Source of the DNA: Fragilaria crotonensis
Taxonomy: Eukaryota > Bacillariophyta > Fragilariophyceae > Fragilariales > Fragilariaceae
Assembly: GCA_022925895.1 (NCBI GenBank)
Contig: JAKSYS010000069.1
Span: 62,001-126,000, forward strand
Reading direction: 5' to 3'
DNA length: 64,000 nucleotides
A program made the position numbers and the translations under genes. Positions 1 to 10,656 of this stretch are shown in pieces (position 1 is the stretch's first letter; every line of letters begins with the position of its first letter). The notes under the pieces were generated by a model that saw only the letters and a program-made list of their open reading frames with translations, was not told the DNA's origin and did no database searches.

Positions 1-592
1 CCATCCACAAGTCCCATCACGTGTCAGGAAGCGAATAAAAAACCGAGTACTCCAGTACATAGTATAGCGAGCACAGTACTCCAGTAACTCACTGCCTACT
101 GGACTGTGTTACTGTACTGTTATTAGGATTAAAGCACGGCTTAAAGGAATCGTGACTCGAGGCTTAGTTCGTGCGAATTCTAATTGACTCTTGAATGGAT
201 GGTCATTGTTGCATGTTTCATCTTGACGTGGACGGGGAGTCGATGGACGGTGACAATCCAGATTCCATGCTCTAGAATCGAGGCGCAAATCGAGAAAGGG
301 CGGATGTGTAGAATTCACCGCCTTTCGAATGCCGATTTGGTGAGTTTTCACTTGATCCCACTTTCATGCGGATTGCGCCCTCCAGGTGCACTACTAGAGC
401 AGGAGAGGGAGATCAGTGCATCAATTCCCATTTGCACAGTCGCAAACAAGGTGCTGCTGACTTATAGGAACAACAATAGTGGATTTAGTTGTGCATAGCT
501 CAAAGCACGCAAATAGCAAAGCCACTCAGTTAAGTAGTAGTATTACACTCCGAGTACAACAAGCACAGGAACAAGTTAAGCGTATCCAAAAA
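1..592. other. Intergenic, upstream of the ABCF gene
   Basis: No convincing coding region. The open frames here are short and lack family features. The left part has the GTAC/AGTACT-rich composition seen in most gaps of this window. In-frame codons continue upstream of the ABCF start but contain no ATG before position 593. Confidence 0.6.
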
Positions 593-3329
593 ATGGCATC
601 CTCATGGCACAAAAAGAAGGAAAAGCTTGCAGAGATGCAATTAGAGAAAGAGTTGGCGGAGAGTGGCAACAATTTCAGTGAAGATTTGGTCTACAAGGAC
701 ATTCGAGAAGCTGCCATGGGCAAGGGTGATGAAGAACTCTTTGAAAAAAAATTGAGCAAGGAAGAAAAGAAGGCAAGAGCCAAAGCGCAACGTGATGCCA
801 AGAAGAAGGCAAAGATGCAATCTCAGGGAATTGACATGGAGGATGATGATGACAAGGAAGAACAAGCGGAAGAAAAAGTCGCATTGGAAGCACAAATGTC
901 AAAGAATGCAGGGGAGGATGGCATTGATTACGAACAGGCAGATAAGCTGGCTGGTGAAGGAACGATCTGTACCTTTGCCACGTCCAGGAAGGGAGTCGAT
1001 GCGAGATCTCGAGACATTAATGTCCAGAATTTTACATTGCAGCACAAAGGAGCTGTCTTGTTGGATGAAACAGAGATTGTACTGAATCATGGTAATCGCT
1101 ACGGACTCATTGGTAGAAATGGGTGTGGAAAGGTGTGTATATTACGTTGTACCAGTGCTTTGTAGTACTATCTTGCATCCTGCTAGCTGGTACTGGGCCA
1201 AATGCGTATTGACAACTCACTAACCCCTTCTCTATTTCCAACGATTCCGCAGTCAACATTAATGAAGGCGCTCGGTGCTCGCGCCGTCCCAATCCCAAGA
1301 TCCATCGACATTTTCTTTCTCAAGGAAGAAATTGAAGCCAGTGACTCCGTTACAGCTCTCGAAGCTGTCATGAGCGTCGATGCCGAGAGACTTCGACTTG
1401 AAGAACAGGCCGAAGAATTGAATCACATGGTATCCGATCTCGCTGAAAAAGAAGAAGGCTACGAAGATGAGGATGGCAAGACTGCAGATGAGCTTCAGGA
1501 AGAAATTATGGAAACCCTCAACAGTGTCTACGAACGATTAGATGCACTGGATGCCGCCACTGCCGAAGTTCGTGCTCGTACCATCCTCAAGGGTCTCGGA
1601 TTCACTCATGCCATGCAATCCAAAAAGACGAAAGAATTCTCCGGTGGTTGGCGCATGCGTGTCTCGCTGGCACGCGCTCTCTTTATTCAGCCAGTTTGTC
1701 TCCTTTTAGATGAGCCCACGAATCACTTGGATATGGAAGCTGTGATTTGGTTGGAAGACTACTTGTCCAAATGGGATCGCATTCTGTTGCTCGTGTCGCA
1801 TTCGCAAGATTTTCTGAACAACGTCTGCACGCACATGGTCCACTTTACAAACAAGAAAAAGTTGATTTACTATGATGGTAATTACGATCAATTCGTCAAG
1901 ACAAAGGGCGAAAAGGAAGAGAACCAGATGAAACAATACAAATGGGAACAGGATCAAATAAAGAGCATGAAGGAATACATTGCTCGATTCGGTCATGGAA
2001 CCTCCAAGAATGCCAAACAAGCACAGAGCAAAGAAAAAGTCTTGGCGAAAATGATACGCGGTGGTCTCACCGAAAAACCAGAAGAAGAGAAGATGCTCAA
2101 CTTTAAATTCCCAGATCCTGGCCATTTGCCACCTCCTGTTTTGGCGTTTCGAGATGTTAGTTTTGGATATCCGGGATGTGAACCGTTGTATACGGATGTC
2201 AGCTTTGGAGTTGATTTGGATAGTCGCATTGCACTTGTTGGACCCAACGGAGCTGGTACGTTGTTCGATTTTTTTTAAGGGAGTAGACAGACAAGCGACG
2301 TGCTAACTCCCTCCTTTCCTTCATTTCCTTTCCAGGTAAAACGACTCTTGTCAAGCTTATGACAGGGGAACTAACACCCACCTTGGGTGACATTCGTCCT
2401 CATGGCCATTTGAAAATGGGTCGCTTCACGCAGCACTTTGTTGACGTTCTGGATTTGGAGCAGACTCCTCTTGAATTCTTCGAAACCATGTACCCTGGCG
2501 ATCCTAGAGAAGAACAGCGCAAGTATTTGGGACGATTCGGAGTTTCGGGCAAGATGCAAGTGCAGAAAATGAAAGAATTGAGTGATGGGCAGTGTTCTCG
2601 CGTTGTTTTTGCCAAGCTTGGACGTGATGTACCGCATATCTTGTTGCTCGATGAGCCAACAAACCATTTAGGTGCGTGTCTTGCAACAATGTTGTTCATG
2701 GTGGCACATTATCACATTTATTTCGACGCATACTCACCAAATCATGCACTTGCTGTCGTCAAACCTTGCAGATATGGAATCGATCGATGCCCTCGCCAAG
2801 GCAGTGAACGAGTTTTCCGGTGGTTTGGTCTTGGTTTCGCACGATATGCGTCTCATCAGTCAGGTTGCCAAGGAGATTTGGATTTGCGACAACAAAACTG
2901 TGACTCAGTACAAGGGTGATATTTTGAATTTCAAGATGGATATGCGAGCTCAAATGGGTATTGAAGGCGAACAAAAAGGCGCAACTTCGTGGTGATGCAA
3001 GTCAGGCGAAGAAGGACGCGGATGACAAGAAGAAGGCAGACGACAAGAAAAAGGCAGAAGCTGCAGCCAAGAAAGCAGCTGAACCAAAGTTGGAGTTTAT
3101 CCCACCACCACCCCGGGCAACGGCGTTCGAAACAGAAACAGAAACAATGACCAATTCGCTTCCGGAAGTGGTTCCACCAGCACCTCCCGCACTCGTGGTT
3201 GCCAAAGTGGAGGAACCAGCGCCGACTGTGGTAGAGACTCCTGCACCAGCGCCCGCCGCAGCTACCGACGCGGCACCTGTTCGCAAAGCATATGTCCCAC
3301 CTCATCTGCGAAGAAAGATGCAAGGATGA
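593..3329 (+). CDS. ABC-F ATPase, ARB1/ABCF2 type
   Basis: Twin-cassette ABC ATPase without membrane segments; relatives act on ribosomes in biogenesis and translation. Exons 593-1132, 1253-2255, 2336-2671 and 2772-3329; introns have GT-AG ends and agreeing phases. Intron 1 cuts the first Walker A (GRNGCGK then STLMKAL). Intron 2 cuts the second (GPNGAG/KTTL). Intron 3 follows DEPTNHL. The FSGGW signature lies near residue 308. [13 protein letters not shown] segment matches the ABCF2 class. The N-terminal 140 residues are Lys/Glu-rich. The start is the first in-frame ATG. Near 2973-2977 one extra base, most simply in a run of five A, throws the frame; without it the protein is 811 aa and ends in a Lys/Ala/Pro-rich tail with YVPPHLRRK. 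The family call is firm, the tail less so. Confidence 0.9.
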
Positions 3330-3546
3330 AGGCGTAGGATAAGATTTCGTTTAGAAGATATTAGTGTGTCACTTCCGATGAAGTAGGTGTGCGGTTTACG
3401 TTAGGCATGGTGTCATACGTAGTGCAGACATTTTGGAGAATTCGCTGGATGCTAATCACCAAACGTTTTGTATCGTTGGGATGATGCACATCAAGCGTCC
3501 AGTATTCAGTAACTTTAGTGGCAATCCATCAAATTGGATTTGTCCG

Positions 3547-3983
3547 TTACTCTGCCAACTTGGGTCCAACTTTTGCCCTCTGATACGTTGAACCCAATCC
3601 GACCCCAACACCAGCGGCAATGCTGGCCGATCTCCATCCGCCACCAGCCTTGAACAACGCGAGACCAAGCAAGCCACCAACAAGAGCACCGGATGTTGTT
3701 TTTATCAATCCTGGATTCAATAAAATCACAGTGTGTTGAACGACAGATGCCATTGTTAGAAATAATGAGCGGAATATGTCAAGGAATACCCCCAGTAGCG
3801 ATCGAAGATACTGCAGTATCTTTACTGTATCACAGGTAGTATCATCAATACGAGCACTATGCACAGTGCAGAGCACTCACCAGATTCAAGGTGATCCTCA
3901 ATCCCCTCGGGAAGTTTCCACCTAGAAGGCGTTGGTTCAACCGGAGCTTCGACGGGCTGTGAAGGTTGATCACCGTCGCTCAT
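3547..3983 (-). CDS. MIC10: MIC10-like MICOS subunit (88 aa, two exons)
   Basis: Small inner-mitochondrial-membrane protein that bends cristae junctions in the MICOS complex. Exon 1 is 3983-3881 and exon 2 is 3710-3547 on the minus strand. The 170-nt intron has GTGAGT and CCAG ends, and the join reads ESG-LIKTTSG in frame. The product has an acidic N-terminus and two short hydrophobic segments with the family's glycine zippers (GALVGGLLGLALFK and GVGVGLGSTY) around a positively charged turn. Length matches MIC10 (about 75-100 aa). A start at an internal ATG (MASVVQ) inside the proposed intron is an alternative, but it would lose the conserved acidic N-terminal part. Confidence 0.75.
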
Positions 3984-4928
3984 GATCAAGATACAATTTG
4001 AAGGCGTGTTTGGTGTGTCCACTTTATTGGGACAAGCTTGTAAGAGCTGTGTCAAAAGTGTACTGGACTTGAGTTCACAGTGCACAGTGACAAGCGGGTA
4101 CAAGTATACGTACCGTAGTGCACCGCAACTGTCGACTATCGGAATGCGGAATCTGGAATGAGGTTGTCTGTGCCCTGTGGCTGCTTGAGTGCTGAGTTCC
4201 CAATCTACAGTGCCAGTATCCGGTACAATGTACTACAGTATCGTAGACTTGCCACTTGCCATCCAACTTCATCCTCCTCGTATGACGTACCTACCAGTAC
4301 CTACTCTGATACTACTTACTGTCTACTGTATGTCACATTCCGAATAAAATCAATGCACACGTACATCCAGTACTACAGTAGATGTGAAGTACTTACGTAT
4401 GCTGTGTACTCGTACAGAGTTCGAATAGAAATCGAGTCTTCGTTTAAAAGACGAATTTCGGTTCCTCCGGGTATTCTGCGAGACATGGTTACGTCATTTT
4501 TGGATTATGTCTGTACTGGTTCCTACGTAAGAGGTATGCGTATCTTGGAACTCCGGCGTGATACACATGTCCATACATCACGAGATCACGAGACCTCTTC
4601 CGTTCCTGAAGGAGCAAACTCAACGTCGGAGTCAGTAACAGGTACTATGGTACTCTATGCTACACCGAGTGTCATAACATAGGCCTGTGTAGCCTGAATA
4701 CTAATGAATTCCGGTGTGAATTCTGATCCACAAACTCAACACCTGAACATGTGCTTCCCAACAACAAAAAAACGGAGTCTCCATCTCGATCACAGTTTCT
4801 AGAATTCCGACAGCAATTGGCTGTCGAAACTCCCACAACGATCCTATCATTGAACATCATGCGCATGCCGGTACCATAGCATTCATAATCTTACAAAAAA
4901 CTCAATAGAGACTATACATGAAACGAGA
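3984..4928. other. Intergenic, GTAC-rich
   Basis: About 945 bases between divergent genes (MIC10-like and GGCT-like). The middle is dense in CAGTAC, GTACT and GTACGT words. I see no credible gene; the 174-aa open frame at 4158-4682 has no family features. Confidence 0.5.
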
Positions 4929-5681
4929 ATGAAGGTCCAGTCCCAGTTCATCTTTGGATATGGTTCACTCATTTGTTCTCATAGCCGCGCTGTAACTTCT
5001 CCCGAACATGCGCATTCCTTTGTGACTCCCGTGGCTGTCAAAGGCGTGGAACGTGTCTGGTCCAAACGATCCCACCGCATGACAGCCATGGGAATACGCT
5101 TCAATTCGTCAGCCTTAACCATGGGGATCTTGTTGCCCGTGACGGCGCAAGATATCAAGGCATTTGATAGGAGAGAACAGGGATACGATCGTATTGAACT
5201 TCGATTGTCAGATATTGATCGAGTTCCGTTTCTGAAAGAGGAACATTACCAACATGAACATCATGAAACATTCTTGAATGCAAAGGAGCAGAACGCAAGA
5301 CATGCTGTCAAGATATGGGTGTACATTCAAAAGGAAAATCTTCCTCCTACTGAAGATTATCCGATTGTACAATCCTACGTCGATACAATTCTACGAGGTT
5401 GTATCAGTGTTGGAGGAGAAGAGTTCGCCAAGGAGTTCATCCGATCCACAAAGGGTTGGCATCGTGACGACTTCTCGGACTCATCCGACGGGTCTGATAG
5501 TGACTTTACCGATGAAATTGTATGGGTCGACGATCGATGCACTCCGGTGTATCAACGTGGCGATCCTATCTACATGCAGGAGCATGCAAAAGTGTTGGAT
5601 TCGTTGCTTCAAAAGTACAGTCCCAAACATTTGCACAGCCGAAAGAACCTGGACGGCGTTCGCCCCAAGTTTAAACAATGA
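4929..5681 (+). CDS. Gamma-glutamylcyclotransferase-like protein
   Basis: Single-exon 250-aa protein of the GGCT/AIG2-like fold. The N-terminal FGYGSLI motif (residues 9-15) is the family's substrate-binding loop, and the REQGYDR segment puts a likely catalytic Glu at residue 83. Relatives release 5-oxoproline from gamma-glutamyl amino acids or from glutathione (ChaC type); which substrate applies here cannot be read from sequence. The C-terminal half has an acidic Ser/Asp stretch (DFSDSSDGSDSD) and then a basic tail. No signal peptide is visible, so it is probably cytosolic. The last codons lie in a short duplicated segment (see repeat). Confidence 0.8.
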   Translation: MKVQSQFIFGYGSLICSHSRAVTSPEHAHSFVTPVAVKGVERVWSKRSHRMTAMGIRFNSSALTMGILLPVTAQDIKAFDRREQGYDRIELRLSDIDRVPFLKEEHYQHEHHETFLNAKEQNARHAVKIWVYIQKENLPPTEDYPIVQSYVDTILRGCISVGGEEFAKEFIRSTKGWHRDDFSDSSDGSDSDFTDEIVWVDDRCTPVYQRGDPIYMQEHAKVLDSLLQKYSPKHLHSRKNLDGVRPKFKQ

Positions 5682-5718
5682 TGGAGCCTGGAAGGCGTTC
5701 CCACAAGTTTAAACTATG
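5646..5718. repeat. Two-copy tandem repeat across a stop codon
   Basis: Two near-identical copies of about 36 bases, each containing CCTGGA, GGCGTTC and AAGTTTAAAC. The first copy (to about 5682) encodes the last residues and stop of the GGCT-like gene. The second (about 5684-5718) lies just downstream. Confidence 0.7.
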
Positions 5719-6343
5719 AATTTTATGTGTTCTGAAAATGTCCTCAATAGAATGTGTGTTTTTGTTACCACAGTAGGTCGAATCCAGTAGACGAAGGTTT
5801 TTATAGGATGCACTCATTGCTGCATCGGCCAGGCTCACAATCAATGACTTGACTTTGCCAGCGGATGGGAGACTACCGAATCTCTTTCGTATGGTTTCGA
5901 CGCGTAGGTACGATGCAAGAAAAACCTTGTATGATGAACCTCAATTAACGTGGGCAAAGCGACTTTGAGTCGATGGAATAGTACCCGCAGTCATGACTTA
6001 CTCAAGAATGGCACAAAAGCCGTAGGTAGGAGTCCGATTTTCGAAGCGATAGATTTAGTCTAACTGTAAGTGCTATTCTGTGGTATGGACCGCTCGTTAA
6101 GGGAATACTCATGTGGCTGGCCTACCTTTCCATCACATGGTTTTGGGCTCCAACCATCCGAAATTGAGCGTAAGTTACATCTGGAGCGACTTTAAAGCCT
6201 ACAGTGGTACCGTCTTTATCATTATGAACCATTGTGTGCTTATACTGTGGGATTCCCTACTTCGCTTTTGATTCTAGTGTACGACGCAAATGTGCAAATC
6301 ACAAGATTTTCCATCCCCATGGAGGCCTTTTTTCCAAATCTGC
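5719..6343. other. Intergenic, nothing recognised
   Basis: About 620 bases between the convergent GGCT-like and coiled-coil genes. No coding region, tRNA or long repeat was recognised. Confidence 0.5.
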
Positions 6344-7030
6344 TTACTCGGTCCTCGCCTCGAGGGATTTTGCGGCACCTCTATCCTGTTCGGCCAATGA
6401 ATGTTCTTCCAGCTGAACCTTCAAACGACGAACTTGCTCCTCGAGCTGTCCAATCGTAAAATCCTTATCCACAAGCTGATTCATGTATCGACGGTCCGTA
6501 GCTAGCAATTCATTCGTCAGAGTCTGTAACTCGTTCATAAATTCCCGTTCCATGGTGGCGCGACCCTCCAGCATTTCCAAATATTGTTGTCGAACCTGTT
6601 GACTTTGAGGCGATCCATACTTTTCAACAACCTCCATTTGACGTTCCATATCCGTACAGGCAACGACTAAATCACATTTGGAGGCCGTCGCACGTCGGAG
6701 CTGTAATGTAAGTTGTAGGAGTTGTTCGTCCTTGGCGACCAACATGGCCTTGAGTGCCTTCATATCTTCCTTCATTTTTTGATGTTCCACACGAATATTG
6801 GCGTACGCCAGCAATTGCTTTGTACCAGGATCTTCTTCTTCGTCATGAGGTTCATCTTCGTCACTGCCACTCATAACAGTGCCAAGCTTTGTAGTATCTG
6901 GCAGCGAGTCTGGTTTGGGTGCATAACGACGCTTCTCTTTTTGTGCTTTCTGGAAGTGCTTTTCCGCACTGCTAGTTACTTCTATAGAGCGAGGAACATT
7001 TGGCATTGGAGGTCGCTGAGATGGAGGCAT
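6344..7030 (-). CDS. Coiled-coil protein of unknown function (228 aa)
   Basis: I do not recognise the family. Single exon, ATG at 7030, TAA at 6344. The first 40 residues are Pro/Arg-rich, followed by an acidic stretch (SDEDEPHDEEED) around residues 55-68. From about residue 70 to 210 there are heptad-like Leu/Met/Gln/Glu/Arg patterns typical of a long coiled coil. No signal peptide or membrane segment. It stands head to head with the Cpn10 gene, 455 bases apart, so the two may share a promoter region. Sustained open frame and coiled-coil periodicity support it as real. Confidence 0.65.
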   Translation of the reverse strand: MPPSQRPPMPNVPRSIEVTSSAEKHFQKAQKEKRRYAPKPDSLPDTTKLGTVMSGSDEDEPHDEEEDPGTKQLLAYANIRVEHQKMKEDMKALKAMLVAKDEQLLQLTLQLRRATASKCDLVVACTDMERQMEVVEKYGSPQSQQVRQQYLEMLEGRATMEREFMNELQTLTNELLATDRRYMNQLVDKDFTIGQLEEQVRRLKVQLEEHSLAEQDRGAAKSLEARTE

Positions 7031-7485
7031 GTTATTTGTTGTTTAGATTCTACAGAGCAATCTTTTTAATGATTTTGATGCTCTGACGGATTGGTTGAAT
7101 GATGCTTCGGGAAAGTTGGTTTAGCCTTCAAAAAGTGAAGTCTTCACGAGCCAACTGGTCCAGTGGCAGGTTTCAAAAGTGCTTGTGGGATTGAAATTTT
7201 GATTTGCAAGGCGTTGGACGGACTGAAGACTGATAGTGACATCGGAGGGAATCGTGATTGAATCCGTGGATCCATCGGTGGAGAGTAAATGAGATTCCAT
7301 TCTATATGATGACGTGTCACTCGTCCGGGCCGCACAGTTTATGGGCTTTACTCACATCACCGTGGGAATCCTATAGCCCCATATAGCCCCATCCACCGAT
7401 CAGTCAGATCTCAGATCCCACAGTGTGATACACTCTTTCTCATTCTTTTTTCTCTGTTACACTCTTAATCGTTCGCAGCTCCATC
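7031..7485. other. Divergent intergenic region
   Basis: Spacer between the coiled-coil gene (minus) and the proposed first exon of Cpn10 (plus). It contains a short direct repeat of TATAGCCCCA near 7371-7390 and a T-rich tract at 7436-7455. No coding evidence. Confidence 0.45.
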
Positions 7486-8311
7486 ATGTTCCGCACTCAC
7501 GTAAGTGACAATAAACGCCATGCTCCCCCCTGTTGATACAACACCAATAGCTTGAAATGTGATGTGGCCATGTTGAATAAACGATGTTGGATTGGTCGCA
7601 GGAGATGGAAATCTGGTGATGAGAACGATGTCTGTCCGACGGACGAAGATTTCGGAAGATATCCTACGCATTTGTATATGGATGTCCTACACGAATACGT
7701 GATGATTGGGCGAAAAACTGATGGGTCAAGAAAAAGTGAACAACTGGAAATTCAAGTACAATGCATTCGACTACATGCATGTAACAACGGTGGAGTCGAA
7801 GCACCTCTACTTCCACCAATCTCCAATCGACTAGCACTGTACTTTGATGGTTTTGATTTGTGGATGGGCTGTCGTTCTCCAATTGTTGCAAACGATTTTT
7901 GTCGTGTCCGAGCTTGCTTGCCCCCTCATTACTCGTCGTCATCATCATCATTTGTTTCTAACAACAACGATTACTATGATTATTTATTTCATGAAAATGC
8001 ACAAAAAAACACAGACTCTTCTTCGAAGCCTCAAACCTCTTGGTGATCGCGTCTTGGTGAGACGAGCGGCCAAGGAAGTTCAGACTGCCAGTGGGATCTA
8101 CCTCCCGGCCAGCAATACCAAGGACCCGAATGAAGGTGAAGTGATTGCCATTGGTCCTGGCGAACGTGATGTTAGTGGAAGTTTGCATCAAGTTAATCTT
8201 GGGGTTGGTGATAAGGTTCTGCTTCCAGAATATGGTGGTACCAAGGTCAAGATTGATGACGAGGAGCTGTTTTTATTCCGAGAAAGCGACATTTTGGGAA
8301 AGTTTGAGTAG
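7486..8311 (+). CDS. Mitochondrial-type chaperonin 10
   Basis: Co-chaperonin forming the seven-subunit lid of Cpn60. The core (LKPLGDRVLVRR, a mobile-loop region, VGDKVLLPEYGGTKV, FLFRESDILGKFE) is a textbook Cpn10. I propose two exons. Exon 1 is 7486-7500 and encodes only MFRTH, followed by a perfect GTAAGT donor. Exon 2 is 8015-8311 after an ACACAG acceptor. Both boundaries are phase 0 and the product is 103 aa, the family length. The alternative is an unspliced start inside the intron (MKMHKKTQT, around 7990), which gives an odd N-terminus. The single-domain length and the GKFE ending favour the mitochondrial form over the double plastid Cpn20. Confidence 0.85.
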
Positions 8312-8437
8312 ATCATGTCTTGTTGAACTATGATAGGGTTGACTATGATTACTAGAGTAGATTACATGTACCTGATGTGCGATCCCCCGCGCACTTCTCC
8401 TTTTCCCCCCATCCAAAACTTGACTGTGCATTTCAAA

Positions 8438-9625
8438 TCAAGAGATGTTGCGAAAATGCATATTCTTTTTATTGGGCTTCCATGTCGGGATCCGTACCAC
8501 CGTCGGTACATTGGTGGGACGGCTGGTTGGAGCAGGAACTGGTGCATTGGTGCGCACCACATTTGGAGGAAGAGTTGGTCTCTTGGTGGGACGGCTGCTC
8601 TTCAGGACCGAGTAGAAATTTGCTAGGTATGCCTTGGCGATACGTTCACCAATAATGAGCATGGAACCCTCGTCAAAGTGATTATTGCATGACAAATCAT
8701 GAGTGGGCACAAGAACCGCATTCTTTGCATTTTGCACAAAACTCCGCTGAGCATTCATCACGGTTGCACCAATGGAACCACTACTCGCAATCCAACACCC
8801 CAATCCGACAATGATGACGGGGATATCTGAGGGCTGAGCGAAACTGGATGTGCTTGTCTGAAATAATGCTTGCCTCAAATCGGCAATTAATTTCGTGAGT
8901 TCCGTGAGATAGTTCTGGGCTTGAGCGTAATTGAACGAGTCATCTTCGCCTTGAAACCAAACAATTCCCTTCCATTCTTCGGTTACAGGGTCAAGACTGT
9001 CAGTGATACCCTCTGCTACTTCTGGCCAAAGCGTTCCATCATTCTTTGACCAGTGGGCCTTGATCGATGTCCCTGCTGCGGCAATCTTGATTATTCTAAA
9101 AAGAGCACCATCGGTGGCACTCGACTTGTACATTACATGACCAAACATGATTTCAGGTCCGTAAGTTTCACCACTCCTTCCATATGGATTGACGACAGCG
9201 TCAGCCATCAACAACGCACCGGTGGTCGGTAGACGGTAGTTGATATTGTTAAACATCTTGTAGTAGGTGCACGTCACATTGGATAGGGGCTGTTGTAAGG
9301 AACGAGTAATGTATCCCTCTCGCTTCAAACGGATCAACTCATTTGCTTCATATTGATACGCTGTAGAAGGCGTTGCTGGATTCGAAGGCGCCGTGACTAA
9401 ATGATTCAACAAGTTTGTGTAGATGGTATACTCGTTCTGACGTGAAAGGAGTATCTGCATGGTCTTGTTGAATCGAGTGTATGTCATCATGTTGTCGAAC
9501 GCCCCGATCATGTTGCTTTGACCAGCAAAAAGGAAATGTGGTGTCTTTGCTCCCATTACCTCAAATGGAAGAATGTTTAGCAACCCAATGGTAACGAGCA
9601 AGAGTGGTTTCATCGACATTGCCAT
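8438..9625 (-). CDS. Secreted SASA-type carbohydrate esterase, copy 1
   Basis: 395-aa single-exon protein. An N-terminal signal peptide (MAMSMKPLLLV..., likely cut after VMGA) is followed by the sialate O-acetylesterase-like (SASA, CE6-like) domain. The FAGQSNM motif holds the nucleophile Ser, and a C-terminal LSCNNHFDEGSM segment probably supplies the catalytic His. Relatives remove O-acetyl groups from sugars; the natural substrate is unknown. After about residue 335 comes a Pro/Thr/Arg-rich tail. First true ATG is at 9625. It is a close paralog of the gene at 25356-26504, which lies on the opposite strand about 16 kb away. Their tails differ much more than their domains. Confidence 0.85.
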   Translation of the reverse strand: MAMSMKPLLLVTIGLLNILPFEVMGAKTPHFLFAGQSNMIGAFDNMMTYTRFNKTMQILLSRQNEYTIYTNLLNHLVTAPSNPATPSTAYQYEANELIRLKREGYITRSLQQPLSNVTCTYYKMFNNINYRLPTTGALLMADAVVNPYGRSGETYGPEIMFGHVMYKSSATDGALFRIIKIAAAGTSIKAHWSKNDGTLWPEVAEGITDSLDPVTEEWKGIVWFQGEDDSFNYAQAQNYLTELTKLIADLRQALFQTSTSSFAQPSDIPVIIVGLGCWIASSGSIGATVMNAQRSFVQNAKNAVLVPTHDLSCNNHFDEGSMLIIGERIAKAYLANFYSVLKSSRPTKRPTLPPNVVRTNAPVPAPTSRPTNVPTVVRIPTWKPNKKNMHFRNIS

Positions 9626-10656
9626 CGTCAATGATTAATGGCGAGCAAATAGCTGTGTTGTTCGTTTGGATGGGTTCTTTCACAATCCGAGTGTTACAAC
9701 AATCTGATTGTGCAGAAATGTGGCTTCTATTGCAATTGCTTCGCATGTTATGACTGGAAGGCGAAGTTTGGATGAAGATTCCGATGGAAGGGAGTCATTG
9801 CATTCCACACCCACTCTCGAATAATACAGACTATATCTCGCTATCTTTGATGCTATTTTTTTGTCAACTCTACCTCTATGAATTCTAATCAAGGAGTTCG
9901 ATTCACGAGCCGAAAATGTCCATCGTGTGCTCTCACTGCAGAGTGACTTATGTACGACGTCACTATACACGCCACTTTATGCATATGACATATGACACAA
10001 TTCAAACGAGACCGCAATACATAGTGACCAAACCAATACATATGCCTTATGCCTTTCGCCTCTCAATGTCTCCTTCATTGTTGCAAATGCTAACTTTTTT
10101 GTTGCATCTTTCATCCAGCCAACTAAAAAATACTCCTATAGACTCCAGTATAAACAGTATATTTGGTACTGTATATCATGACATGTTTCATACATCGCAT
10201 GATCGAACAAAGCGATAGTACCTGGTACCTAGTACCAAATGAGCACAGTAGCAACGCACACAGAGGCAACAATCGAGTACCGGTACTGTTGTACTCCGGT
10301 AGACAGAGTCGATGATAGACTACAAATGTACCGGTACTTGTAGTGGAGACATGGAGTCGTATGCATGTACTGTACGGAGTAGAGTCTATAATCTTGTTAT
10401 GCATATGCGTAGCACAGTATGTACAGTTCATACATGCAGGTATGCCTCGTACACTGCCCATCGGCTGCGCATGCCTGCTCCTGTGCGTTGTGTACTCCGC
10501 CATACAGTATCATATGCATATCTGCCACTTCGATCTTTTTCTCAAGCCACCGTTTCACTCTATTGCAGCCTCGCAACCGGAACCGTCCCCAACGAAGAAC
10601 CGTCCTGCATTCTCTCATCCTGCATCACCTTTAAACTCTTCGATACGATAGCCACC
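9626..10656. other. Intergenic, CATATG- and GTAC-rich
   Basis: About 1 kb between divergently transcribed genes. The left part has several CATATG words, the right part many GTACCGGTAC-like words. No gene recognised. Confidence 0.5.

Noticed and set aside
184-498. 104-aa frame upstream of the ABCF gene
   Set aside because: No family features, overlaps a similar frame on the other strand, and the ABCF start lies downstream in another frame.
479-592. N-terminal extension of the ABCF frame
   Set aside because: It begins with GTG and has no ATG before 593.
9880-9905. tRNA B-box-like GTTCGATTC
   Set aside because: No acceptor stem or A box at the required distance.
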